In this document: positions 41,690-51,763 of the stretch, piece by piece
Layout: each line of letters starts with the position of its first letter
Position numbering within the stretch: position 1 is the stretch's first letter
Source of the DNA: Chara braunii
Taxonomy: Eukaryota; Streptophyta; Charophyceae; Charales; Characeae
Length of the DNA stretch: 58,795 nt
Assembly: GCA_003427395.1 (NCBI GenBank)
Contig: BFEA01000088.1
Coordinates: forward strand, 3,558,966-3,617,760
Direction of reading: 5' to 3'
Notes under the pieces: model-generated
Databases searched by the model: none
Told to the model about the DNA's origin: nothing
Seen by the model: the letters and a program-made list of their open reading frames with translations, nothing else
Program-made: the position numbers and the translations under genes

Positions 41690-42220
41690 TATGATACGCT
41701 AAGCTCCGTACCTCGCGACTTCACATAACCTTCAGAATAAACCCTGAAGCAAGCCCCGAAGTACAGATCTTGACTAACTACAAGAAGAGGGGTCCGTTTT
41801 AAATTTTAGAGGGTCATCTGCATGCATATTTTGGGTTTGTCCCTATCAATACGTATTTTAATAACTCCAATATCTTATGCGGTTAAAAGAGGAGTATGGT
41901 CTTTAAGAACACCAATCTGTCCACTATTGGTCGATAAAATAATTTGTTCAGTTTGGGAGCTCCAAGCAATTCGATTAGGTGCCATTATACGAAGATTTAA
42001 AGTCCGTGTTCGAATTAGTCTCGCGTGGCCGACTAGCGACCTTGCGGGAATTTGATAGAAAAGGGTTATGAATTCGGTTGACTGTGTTTTTAATTTTCTT
42101 GATCAAATATATGCGCTCGCGGCCATGTTTGAATTCTTGCTTTGCGCACGCAGTTCTTTTCTTGCCGTCCTTCGTCTACACGCACCTCTTCATCTTCCTC
42201 CCGCCCCCTCGTCCTATCCC
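41690..42220 (+). repeat. Diverged LTR-like fragment, interrupted
   Basis: The start (CTCCGTACCTCGCGACTTC ... AAGCCCCGAAGTAC, about 41700-41765) aligns loosely with the 3' LTR region at 53905-53975 (ATCCGTACCGCGCGGCTTTC ... AAGCCCTGAAGTAC). A later piece (TTTGAATTC...TTTGCGCACGCAG, about 42128-42152) aligns with 54125-54147. A plastid fragment lies between. Divergence is much higher than between the two main LTRs, so this is an older family member or the battered start of the 5' LTR. Confidence 0.4.
41843..42003 (-). pseudogene. atpE: Plastid atpE fragment in nuclear DNA (NUPT)
   Basis: The minus strand reads [14 protein letters not shown], then [20 protein letters not shown] and DIGVIKIRID, the N-terminal ~53 residues of the chloroplast ATP synthase epsilon subunit. 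That subunit sits in the CF1 rotor stalk. The start codon position reads CGG, and an in-frame TAA occurs in the TA-DIG segment (at 41876-41878), so it is non-functional. Similarity stops at both ends. It is AT-rich compared with the flanking LTR-like DNA, as expected for a plastid insertion. A chimeric assembly join is possible but less likely, given the short length. Confidence 0.85.
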
Positions 42221-42324
42221 CCCCATTCGGTCAATATCAGTATACTTTGGTTAATCACATGGATATAAAATAAAGTACTACTTTAGAAAAAGTCTCTACA
42301 TCTCAGAATTTTTTTGTTTATACG

Positions 42325-43719
42325 TTGTACCCAACTCACTCTTTATGTGGTTGTTTGAACCAAGTAAAAACACTGCCCGCCGCAAAAATCAAAGAGAGGG
42401 ATGAACTCTACACACGACATGCAAGCAACTGGGTCTTCTATGACGACGCTGCATACAAATCATCCAACGATAAGATCAGTTGGATCAGGAAAAGACTCGC
42501 CACCCTCAAAGGCGGAGAGGAAGGGGCGCGCGACTATTTCCTGATACAGCCAGTCTCGTCGGTAGTTTTTACAGTCATTTGCATGTTTGATGCGGACAAA
42601 AGATTGATGGACACATGGCGCAATGTGCGCTGTGGACGATCCGAGGTGCGGATTTACCCATGGTCACCGCAGAGACAGCAAAGCAAGGAGGAGAGACGGG
42701 ACCAGCTAATGTCAGAGTTCTACTGGGTTGAGTATAGACACATCCCAATTGAAATCCAGGCGGCATTCGTTCAAGATCTGGCGCAAAAATATGATATTAT
42801 TTATTTTATAGACCCCCTCCCAGCCTACGTGGCACCACGGGATGATTATCTGATGTTGGCGCTAGATCTGCTTGTTGATCACATATTGCAAATCGATGAT
42901 GTGATCCTGTTTAGAATAGGGGGTAAGGATTTCAAAATCCACACGGCACACAAGCGGCCGCCGTGGTGTTTTAAATGCCAACAGTACGGACACAGTGTCG
43001 CAGAGGTAGAATGCCCTCATCACCCCGCGCAGCGCATCAAAGCCACGGGCCGCTTGATCCGGGACCCGCTCCGACCGACACTTTGGAGGACGGTCGATCC
43101 AGGTCACGAGGGCTGGGTATACAGGGACGAGATACATGAAGGAGGTGAAGTTAGGGGGTGGGAATGGGAGAGGAAGGGGGAGTTTAACCCGGACAGTAAG
43201 CCCCCGGAACACTGGAAACCCCCACACTCAGTGGAAGAACATCTGGGGGCACAGGAACAAGGGCAAGGCGCAGACCGCAGCAACGGCAGGAGCCACAACC
43301 GCAGGCATTCTTGAAAGGAACAGAGGCAACCGAGCTATGGCAGATGATTCCTTCAAAGAAGAAGCCGACGGAAAAAACGAAACCGTCGTACGAAAAGAAA
43401 GGGATTGAGAATAACAACGGTACTGGCCAAATTACCGGCAAGGACAGGATGGGGCGGGGGGGGAACAGCAATAAATTTGCAATTTTAAGAAACAAGACAA
43501 ACACAATAGCCGCAACAGGGCTAGATCGGTCCACCAAACAAGGAAAAATTGGGGGACAAGCAACTGGGCCACAAGCACCTTTGAATAGTACGGAGCAGGA
43601 GGGGGGCAAAACCGAACAGCAAACGGTCACAGACCTCAGCTGCCCAAAAGCACAGAAGGAATCAACAATGTCAGGGGAGGCAGGTCTGAATTTAGAAAAA
43701 ATGCACATCAGACAGCACG
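42325..43719 (+). pseudogene. LINE-type ORF1 with CCHC knuckle, cut off by the LTR
   Basis: The 329-aa frame 42325-43314 has a DUF4283-like alpha/beta region (residues ~60-200: SSVVFTVICMFDADKRLMDTW, EYRHIPIEIQAAF). A zinc knuckle WCFKCQQYGHSVAEVEC has the spacing C-x2-C-x4-H-x6-C (residues ~215-230). A hydrophilic tail follows. The tail continues in another frame from 43311 (NKFAILRNKTNTIAATG), so a frameshift is likely near 43310. Such ORF1 proteins bind the element's RNA. Sequence switches to the LTR at 43720 without an ORF2. The true start may lie upstream of ATG 42325. Confidence 0.6.
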
Positions 43720-45590
43720 CACGCAAAGCTCGATCCTTACCCCGTCTTCCTCCGCGAGTGATTGGCTGCGTAGTTGGGATGCTCGGATCAATGTGGAGAG
43801 CGGGAAAACGCGCACCACTTGAACGAGCACCCCAATCACGTGTGGCCAATACGACTATGTGAAGTCGAACCCTTGACTCCCCACCTTTCTTCTGTCCTGC
43901 TCATCTACAACCTGCGCCGCCCGCACCTCGCGCTGACAACCCGCCGCCTCCCGCGCTATAAATTCTCGCAACCCCCTCCTCTCCCTCTCTTTGATCTCGG
44001 CTGCAATGCTGCGCGAGCTATGCGCGAAGTCCGCGGCGCCGAACAGGCTCGACGAGCCCAAGGACGAGCGGAGTGACGACGCGGGGTGGGCCCGCGGTAG
44101 ACTCGGGGTGAAGCAGTCGGAGGGACTGAGCAGTGGTGGAGATTGGACGCCGACTGCGGCAGGGCCTTGTGGCTATGGTGGTCGGTGATCTTGGGAAGTT
44201 TTGAAGACTGCGCCTGGGGGCGGCAGTCAGTTGGGAATTTTTGTATGCAAGAAGGACTCGCTTTTATCTCCATTGCTGCTTTGTCTACGCATGATGTGTG
44301 TGTGAGGCCCTGAGTGATGGGAGCTTGTCGTACACATGAGTAATGTCGAAAGTCTATGGATGATGGGATGTCCTGCCAATGGTTGTTGATTGCATGCATG
44401 TATGCGTGTACGTACTTATCCGGGCNGGGACGGGGGAATTGAACTGGATGACCGTCTGCTNGAGGAGTATGAGTGCGTTAATCCCGTTGTTCCCCTCCCT
44501 TCCGCGGCCCTTTCCTGCGCGCATGCGCGGTCTCGGGGTAAATTCTTTCTCTCTCCCTCTGCCCTTCTTTTTGAATTTGTAGTCGTCGTTTTTGGAGTTT
44601 CTCGTCCCCGCACCGGTGANGTCAACCTCCTGTGTCCGCGCGCGCGGTCGACGCCCCCGCAGGGGGAAGAGAACTTAGATTTCACCATCTTCTCCCGACG
44701 CACTAACCGTGAGAGAGAAGGGTTGNACCGAGTGTTGTATGGAGACGGTGTTGGTTCGGATGACCGGGAGCGCGGGATCTTGCCCGTGTTCATCGCTCAC
44801 CTCCGATCGCCTCATTTCGCTACCGGCCTTCCCCATCGAAGATGACGACAGCGTCTACTGCAATGCAGATGTACGGCGCGCTTTGAGACGAACGGAGCAA
44901 GTGTGTTGGCGGGACCCGCCTCGGGCGTGTAATATAAGGGGAAACGGTTGTCCTGATTGATCGTTTTGATTCCCCGACCTTGATATTGCCCTATACGGAC
45001 TTGACGGTGTTGCCTTGGTCGGCCGCTCACGCCACGTGGCGACCACAGTTCGACTGTCGCTGGTGTCGCCAGGGAGACTCGTGCTCCTCGCGACGACTGG
45101 TTCTGGGATACGAGGGAGCAACACGCTTCCCCGAACTCTCCCGCAACGTGGGTGCGCTGCCCGCTCAGTTTCGAACTTGGGTGCCCACGGTCTCTCCCGC
45201 CGTTTCGCCCTCTCGGGAAATTCCGCGCGGACGTTATGAGTCCGACGCCGAGGCCTGAAGGCCTCGAACCCACCACCTATACATCAAACCCATGTCGGCC
45301 GGGTTTTCGGTCTTCCTCCGCCATGGCCTTCTCCCCCTGACGCCTTTTCCCGTTTTGATTCACGACGGCAGTTTTTTTGCGGAACCATTCTGATTTTATC
45401 GCTCCGAAGTGACCCGACCTCCACGGGACTCCGCGGCGACAGTTCGATTCCGGGGTAACCTCTGGCTGGAAACGAGAGCCTCCCGTTGCGACCGGGAGAC
45501 TTAACCCCCACGGTCAAAAATCCTCGGCCACGCCCCTCCTAGAACTCTGATCGGCGACCCTGTACGGGAAGCCGTGAGGGGGCGTGAGGT
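43720..45590 (+). repeat. 5' LTR (5'-truncated)
   Basis: 1871 bp match 54260-56133 almost base for base. Left of 43720 the sequence is LINE ORF1, whereas left of 54260 it continues as LTR for up to about 600 more bases, so the 5' LTR lacks its beginning. It ends in GGGGGCGTGAGGT directly before the primer binding site. Ambiguous bases at 44426, 44461, 44620 and 44726 sit in it. Open frames inside (for example 44390-44845) have counterparts in both LTRs but no protein character. Confidence 0.9.
43837..43964 (+). promoter_or_regulatory. LTR promoter: G-box, CCAAT box, TATA box
   Basis: CACGTG at 43837-43842, CCAAT at 43846-43850 and TATAAATT at 43957-43964 lie in order. The same elements occur in the 3' LTR (54377-54382 and 54496-54503). 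Transcription of the element should start about 30 bp after the TATA box, near 43990, which would place the U3/R border there. G-boxes bind bZIP and bHLH factors in plants. Confidence 0.6.
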
Positions 45591-45602
45591 TGGTATCAGA
45601 GC
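45591..45602 (+). promoter_or_regulatory. Primer binding site for initiator tRNA-Met
   Basis: TGGTATCAGAGC is the classical plant LTR-element primer site, complementary to the 3' end of initiator methionine tRNA. It abuts the end of the 5' LTR without spacer. Minus-strand DNA synthesis would start here. Confidence 0.92.
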
Positions 45603-45780
45603 TGATTCGTTTCGGCTCCTAGGTTTTCCTGGGACGACTACTTTATTTTGAGTTTCCTTTTTGATCTTTCTATTCTTAAACTGTCCCTTATTTTTGAGTA
45701 GGCTGGCTCCTCGTCGACGTCGGCCCGCGAATACTTACCAGAACTGAACGAGAGGTTGGGCTCGAGGTCCGCTTCCCGCG

Positions 45781-47796
45781 ATGGTGGAAACCGGAAACGG
45801 GGGAGGAAACGGCGGAGATAACCACGCGGCGATGGCCGAACATCCATTGTATTTTGTACCTCCTCCCTCCGAAGTTCCCATTTTCTCTGAGGACGAAACC
45901 GATCTTCGCACCTGGCTCGCAGCCTTGAAAGCTCAGGGCTGGTCAGACCAGCTGCTCGGGGAACGAATTTTTGAAAGGTTAGTCGGAACAGCCTTTGAGT
46001 GGTACAGCCAAAACCCCTTCACTAATTGGTTGGCCTTCCAGAGGAAATTTCTCGACAGATTTGATCACATCGCACCAGGTCAATGCCTCCGTCTAATAAA
46101 GAAATACACACAACAGCCTCGGGAGACCTTGGCTAGATATGCGGAACGTTTTACGTACCTAGCCGAACGCTCCGGGGTGGACGAGAAAATGGTACGAACT
46201 GATTTCGTCAGAGGATTGTCAAACTCTCACCTGCGGAAAAAGATCCGCAAGAAATGCAACCCTATAGAACATACCCTGACGGAGTTTATTCAGTACGCCA
46301 TTAAGTACGGGAAAGAAAATTACGATGTGGGCCTGGACTCAGAATCCGACGAAGACGACCCTTCGGGTGTTCGACGCCATAGCTACTCCGCTACGGCAAG
46401 AATGTTTGAGGATCGCTTCGGGCTGGGTCCGACAAAAAAAGGGTCGGATCGGAAAGCTTCTTCCTCTGCTTCGACCTCCTGTCGCTCTAATCAAGCTCAA
46501 GGAGGCCGGGACGAGGAAAAAGTATCCATGAAAGAGGTCGGGGCCCAACTAGTTACGGTAGTGGCCCCGTTGACGAAGTTTGTTCAAGGTTTGCAGCGGC
46601 AACGTATAGCCGCTGCACAACGGCAACAAGCGGCTATGGCCGCCGGGGCCCCTATGATGAGACCGACCGTGGTCGGGGCTGTCCCGCCCCTACGCTGCTA
46701 TAACTGTAATCAGCCAGGTCACCTTGCGAAGGACTGTCCGAAGCCCAGACCCGCGGCCGGACCTTCTCAAATCCCGTTAGCCGCTCCTGCTGCTGCAGGA
46801 CAAGGGAGGGTAGCCACGGTAATGGACACGGGAACGACAGAGATGGTGGCCCCTGCGGCCGCCGAGATAGGGCCCGATGAATATATGGCGGCGGCGATGT
46901 TTGAACCCGAGACCATCGGAGTGATACGTCACGTCCAAAGGATTACCGAGGAAAGCGATCTCGGACCTTGGCGACCAGGGTTCGAAGATCTTACTGCGCC
47001 TGGTCCTGAATACAAGGATGGCCATATCAACGTATTGGATGCCTTGAAGGCTTTGGACTTACGGATCCCCGTCCCCATCCCCTATTTGCTAACCATTTCC
47101 GAAGCGGCTAACGAAAAGCTGATAGAACGATGCCTCAAGAACCGGCGCCGGTTCGAAGAAAACCGAAAAAGCAAAAAGCCGGCTATTCAGGACCTACCTA
47201 CGACCGAAGAGGCCCAACCCTCGACCTCGAGGGTACACGAAGCGAACCGGGTAGGGATGATCCAGACCGTGGATCCTGCCCCAGAAAAACCTGAGGTATT
47301 CCTCCGAGCCTACCCCATAACCTGGAAAAGTGTTGAGTGTGACTGCGAGGTCTGGGGAAGCCCCTCGGCCGCCATCGTCGACTCAGGATCGTCAGTTGTC
47401 GCTATCTCTTGGGGACTGACGAAACGGCTGGGAAGGGAAGGACCAATTCAGCCCCTCCGTCCAGATGAACTGTATATATCCGCCACGGAAGATAACATTC
47501 ATTGTAAGGGGCGGATAACGAACGTACCTATACGGGTGGGGCGGGTGCATTGTATGTGCGACGCAATCGTATTGGACGTACAGGCGTATGATGTTCTGTT
47601 AGGCATTCCTTGGCAGGCGGCGATTGGAGCGAGAATACACTTTGACAGCTGTAAGGTGGTGCTCACATCGGCCCACCCCAAACCACAAACTACCTATGAG
47701 ACTGGCCGTACGTATGCGCACTCAGCCGGCGCCTCGAATTGCCACGAAGGTCCATCAGATTTATATGATCCGATGCATGTCACCAAGCGAAAATGA
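45781..47796 (+). CDS. Gag-protease polyprotein, 671 aa
   Basis: ATG 45781 follows the leader by about 180 bp. Residues ~35-190 are a Retrotrans_gag-type capsid region (LRTWLAALKAQGWSDQLLGER, FERLVGTAFEWYSQNPF, RKFLDRFDHIAPGQ, QQPRETLARYAERF). Residues ~275-300 are Q/A-rich. A canonical CCHC knuckle CYNCNQPGHLAKDC begins at residue 306. The protease follows, with catalytic IVDSGSSVVAIS (Asp ~534) and YDVLLGIPWQAAIG (~603-616). Gag packages element RNA and the protease cuts the polyprotein. The frame ends at TGA 47794-47796. Coding signal then appears in the next frame (MEIDVTDEPDRYPIRMQ) before RT, so a frameshift, natural or degenerative, separates gag-pro from pol. Confidence 0.9.
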   Translation: MVETGNGGGNGGDNHAAMAEHPLYFVPPPSEVPIFSEDETDLRTWLAALKAQGWSDQLLGERIFERLVGTAFEWYSQNPFTNWLAFQRKFLDRFDHIAPGQCLRLIKKYTQQPRETLARYAERFTYLAERSGVDEKMVRTDFVRGLSNSHLRKKIRKKCNPIEHTLTEFIQYAIKYGKENYDVGLDSESDEDDPSGVRRHSYSATARMFEDRFGLGPTKKGSDRKASSSASTSCRSNQAQGGRDEEKVSMKEVGAQLVTVVAPLTKFVQGLQRQRIAAAQRQQAAMAAGAPMMRPTVVGAVPPLRCYNCNQPGHLAKDCPKPRPAAGPSQIPLAAPAAAGQGRVATVMDTGTTEMVAPAAAEIGPDEYMAAAMFEPETIGVIRHVQRITEESDLGPWRPGFEDLTAPGPEYKDGHINVLDALKALDLRIPVPIPYLLTISEAANEKLIERCLKNRRRFEENRKSKKPAIQDLPTTEEAQPSTSRVHEANRVGMIQTVDPAPEKPEVFLRAYPITWKSVECDCEVWGSPSAAIVDSGSSVVAISWGLTKRLGREGPIQPLRPDELYISATEDNIHCKGRITNVPIRVGRVHCMCDAIVLDVQAYDVLLGIPWQAAIGARIHFDSCKVVLTSAHPKPQTTYETGRTYAHSAGASNCHEGPSDLYDPMHVTKRK

Positions 47797-47859
47797 AAGC
47801 TCGATGGAAATCGACGTGACTGATGAACCTGACCGGTATCCGATCCGGATGCAGGACCG

Positions 47860-49926
47860 GTGGCGCCACTCTCAAAACCTATGGAAATTGTTCGGAGTGA
47901 GTCCAATTGGTCCCCCGCATTCTCCTCCATTGTGCAGGGAGAACCCCTTTTGAGGGTGTCCCGAATAACTGACCTTTCGGAACCCCCTGTGTCTTTATAT
48001 CTTCGGACGGACCCCCTCCCCGAAAGATTCACAGAGCTTAGGGGGCTATGCGATTTGTCTTTTCGACCTCCACGGCCCCTACTTACGAATGCAAAGATCG
48101 CCCTGCTCTTGAAGGAAGGGGTGTCGTTTCAACCCCGAACGAGGGAATATCGATGGGGACCGAGGGAACTGACACAGGCCTTTTCAGTAGAACCCTTGGC
48201 CGAACCCGAACTCGAGAGTGAAAGTGACATGGAAAGTGAGCCGATAAGCCCCGCAGACAGCCAACTCATCGTGACTGTCCTTTCGGCAAAAACCGACAAC
48301 TCCTTGTTCTGTGCTTCGTCTGATGCAAGCGCGGTGATCCCCACGGTTATGGCAACGGTCTCCCTTCCTGAAGGAAACGTGGAAGTCCAGCTACCGGCCC
48401 GTGTTCCAGACGAATACAGACGCCTTCTCTTGGCAGTTATTCGGGCCTACCCTGAAGTCATCAGCATTCAGGACCACGATATAGGGCTAACCCACCTGAT
48501 CCAGCACGCGATTGATACCGGGGATCACGACCCGATACATTGCCGACCATATCGCTATTCCCTTAAAGAAAGACAGCTGGCGTTGGAAAGGGTACGGGAA
48601 TTCGAGCGGTTGGGATGGGTCGAACTATCGCTGGGACCATGGTCCTTTCCCGTGGTCCTCGTGCCAGAACGAAACGGTTCGGTCCGGGTGTGTATTGACT
48701 ACCGAGAGCTAAACGTTGTCACTACCAAAGATGTTTATCCACTGCCGCGGATTGATGACCTACTGGATGCCATCGGGTCCGCTCGAGTCTTTTCAAAGTT
48801 TGATATCCGACACGGTTTTCACCATGTCGCGGTCCGACCGGAAGACCGGCCCAAAACCGCTTTTGTCCTATTTGAGGGCACGTGGCAATGGGTCCGATGT
48901 CCCATGGGAATTTGCAACGCCCCCGCAACGTTCCAGCGGGCCACGAATATGGCCTTCGCCGAGTTCGTTAACAAAACATGATTGACGAAGCCCCTGATAA
49001 ATTTATGTGTGATTGTGTACATGGATGATATTTTGGTTTTTTCTAAAACCTACGAGTACCACGTGGAACATATTGAGTGGGTATTGCATGCGCTGAAGGA
49101 TGCGGGGTTCAAAGTAGCTTTGGAGAAAAGCGAGTTCTTCTTGTCTGAAATCTCCTTCTTGGGCTACATCGTTACGGTCGAGGGACTAAAACCCGATCCA
49201 ATGAAGGTAGCAGCGGTCCGAGAAGCCCCAGTACCAGTCACGCTCACCCAGGTTCGAGCCTTTCTAGGGATGGCATCCTATTATCGACGTTTCATTCAAG
49301 GGTGTGCCTGCCTCGCCAAGCCGCTGACGAACCTGCTGAAGAAGGAGGAACAGTTGATCTGGACGCCAGAATGCGAGGCGGCTTTTCAGGCGCTCAAGGA
49401 GGCTCTGACATCGGCGCCCGTGCTGGCACGTCCCGACCCGACAAGACCGTTCGCACTGCACACAAATTGGCAGCCGCAGGCGATATCGGCAGTGCTGACT
49501 CAGCACGGGGTGGACGGAAGGGAGCACGTCATCGAGTATGCGTCAAAAATGCTGAGCCAAACACAGTCGAATTACGAAGCGTGCAAAGGTGAGTGCCTGG
49601 CGGTGGTGTGGGGGATTCAGCATTTCCGATCGTATCTTTACGGCCAGAAATTTGTGCTGATAACGGATCAGCAGCCGCCGCTGTCCCTACGCAACAACAC
49701 GGATTACACGGGGAAGCTAGGAAGGTGGGCGGTGCGCCTGCAGGACTATGACATCGACATTCGCCACCGTGCCACGCGACAACATGGGAACGCCGATGGA
49801 TTGACGCGCCTCTTGCCGCCCAACAAGTGTCCCGCCAACGAGCGACTCATTCCGTGGAGGCCGGAAGCCACTCCGACGGAACCGCGCTATGGGGAGCTGC
49901 ACGTGCTGCGCAAGGACGACGCCTGA
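47860..49926 (+). pseudogene. Reverse transcriptase-RNase H, one internal stop
   Basis: The frame from 47860 carries a linker, then RT: PHYSL-like RPYRYSLKERQLALERV, VRVCIDYRELNVVTTKDVYPLPRIDDLLD, catalytic FSKFDIRHGFHHV, AFVLFEGTWQWVRCPMGICNAPATFQR. TGA at 48979-48981 interrupts, then the same frame resumes with VYMDDILVFSK (YMDD, Asp pair ~49024) and FLGYIVTVEGLKPDP. RNase H follows (FALHTNWQPQAISAVLTQ, NYEACKGECLAVVWGIQHF, LITDQQPPLSLRN). The first RNase H acidic residue is Asn here, but Asp in the 20.5-kb copy. It ends at TGA 49924-49926. RT and RNase H together make element cDNA. This copy cannot do so as read. Confidence 0.9.
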
Positions 49927-49933
49927 GTCCAGA

Positions 49934-51763
49934 ATGGAGATCTCGCCGGAGATAGCGGACGCTATCTCTTTGCCCTCGTCCAATTATCTTGCTCCCTCGT
50001 CTAGACCCAACTCCTCTGAACCACATCTAAGTTCTTGTTTCTTCTGTACTTTGCCTATGGTCCCGGATCGAGAAGGGTCACATCCGGGAGGGCCCAGTTT
50101 CCTTCTGTGGGTGCAGTGTAGTCAGTACCAAGCAGTCAAATCTCACGGACAATGCGTTAGGTACCGAACTGAAAAGACATGGGTCTGTCCCAACTGTAGA
50201 ACGAAACAAGTCCCTACCGAGAAGCGGTATCTAGACGCACGGACAACTGACGGATTTGCCCCAAGTGCCCGCCGTGCAGAAGTCTGGACGGACCTCCTGT
50301 TGCTGAGGAGACTGACAGGTGACTCGCTGACAGAACTTACCAAAGCCGAACGGCGGCGAGTCACGGAGCGGGCACAGGATTATCGCTGGCAGGGATCGAC
50401 GTTACAAAAGCGAAAGGTCGATGAGGACGGAGAGTCTAGCTGGTTGACGGTTCCGCACCCTTTTGCTACGTTCGATTGGACATGAGCAGCTCATGAAGAG
50501 GATGCGGTCCACTTCGAGGTCAAATACACGAAAAAAGCCATCGAAAAGAATGGATGGTACTGGTCGGGAATTCGGGAAGATGTGAAATACGTCGTCCATA
50601 ATTGTCCGGCCTGCGCGGCGGACAAGGCGCCGATACAGATGCCTCGGACGATGGTGCCTACTCGAGTAGAGCGCCCCTTTCAGCGGGTCAGTATTGATAC
50701 GACGGATATCAACGTGCCGAAAGGTCCTGTCGATCAAGGAGAACTCAATGTTCTTCTTGTAGCCGTCGATCATTTTTCAAAATGGATTGAAGCGTATCCT
50801 ATGACGAGTCGGAATTCACAGAAAGTAGCCAAGTACATTAATCGCTTTTTGTGCATGCACCTGGACGTAGAAGAGATTCATATGGACAACGGGTCTGAGT
50901 TCAAGGGAGAAGTAGAGCGACATCTTGTAAGGGCGGACGTTATAATTTCGTACTCCCCCGGGCACTGGCCTCAAGCCAATGGGCTTGTAGAAAACGCCAA
51001 TCGAATGATCAAGACTGCACTTAGACGGAATATCACGGCAGGTGATACCAGACCCTGGCCTGTCATTGTCGACCATATTTTGGCCGTCTATCGGGCTACC
51101 CCACATAGTAGTACCTGGGTGTCCCCGTTCCAACTGAGAACCAATAGCGTTCCCAGGGTGCAGTTGTCACCTCTAGTGGGTACGGAAGTTAGAGCGACCA
51201 GGGGCCAACACAAGGACAAGGCCCAGCATTACCTAGACCTGATGGCCCGGACTTATCCCGCGTTAGCCCGTAAATGACAGAGGACCGTGGATCTGATGCA
51301 TCAACGACAGATCCGAGACTACGAAAACCGGCACGCGACAACAGGTCCGATGCCTCGATATAAAATCGGGGACCTGGTGCAGGTACGGAAATCTGCGCGC
51401 TCCTCCAAGATCCACCCACGTTACACTTGCATTTACGAGGTGACGGAAGTTGGCGCACGCTGCCAGCACTCCGTGAAGCTGGTCCCCAGACATAGCATAC
51501 AGGCCAGGTCGCTTACGCGACACGCGGCAGCCCTCCGACTGTTTCGGCCATCGCCTGACCAGGGGGCGGCTCTTGCCCCGTCCGAGCTTTCGTCCTCTCT
51601 CTCCTCCTCACCTTCTTCGTCTTCTTCCTCTCCCCGATCTGCCTCGTCCCTCGGAGTTGAAAGTCTCAGCGCGCAGGATGAACCATCGCCAGCAAGAGTA
51701 TTACCCCCTGGAGCATTTCCAGACGTCGATTGCGGATTGCTTACTGTGGCATCAGTTCAATGA
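49934..51763 (+). pseudogene. PHD-like finger fused to integrase, two in-frame stops
   Basis: ATG 49934 lies 7 bases after the RNase H stop, in the +1 frame. A C4HC3 PHD-like finger spans residues 35-88 (50036-50197): CFFC, CSQY (Tyr replaces the fourth Cys seen in copy 1), H-G-Q-C, W-V-C-P-N-C. Integrase follows: zinc region (AAHEEDAVHF ... NCPACAADKAP), DDE core with SIDTTDIN, HMDNGSEF and ANGLVENANR, then RYKIGDLVQVRKS...HPRYTCIYEVTEV and a Ser/Pro-rich tail. TGA stops at 50483-50485 and near 51275-51277 both replace CGA codons of copy 1. The finger may steer integration to marked chromatin (inference). Confidence 0.85.

Noticed and set aside
44390-45276. ORFs of 125-154 aa inside both LTRs
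   Set aside because: They occur in both LTRs only because the LTRs are copies. They overlap on both strands and show no protein features.
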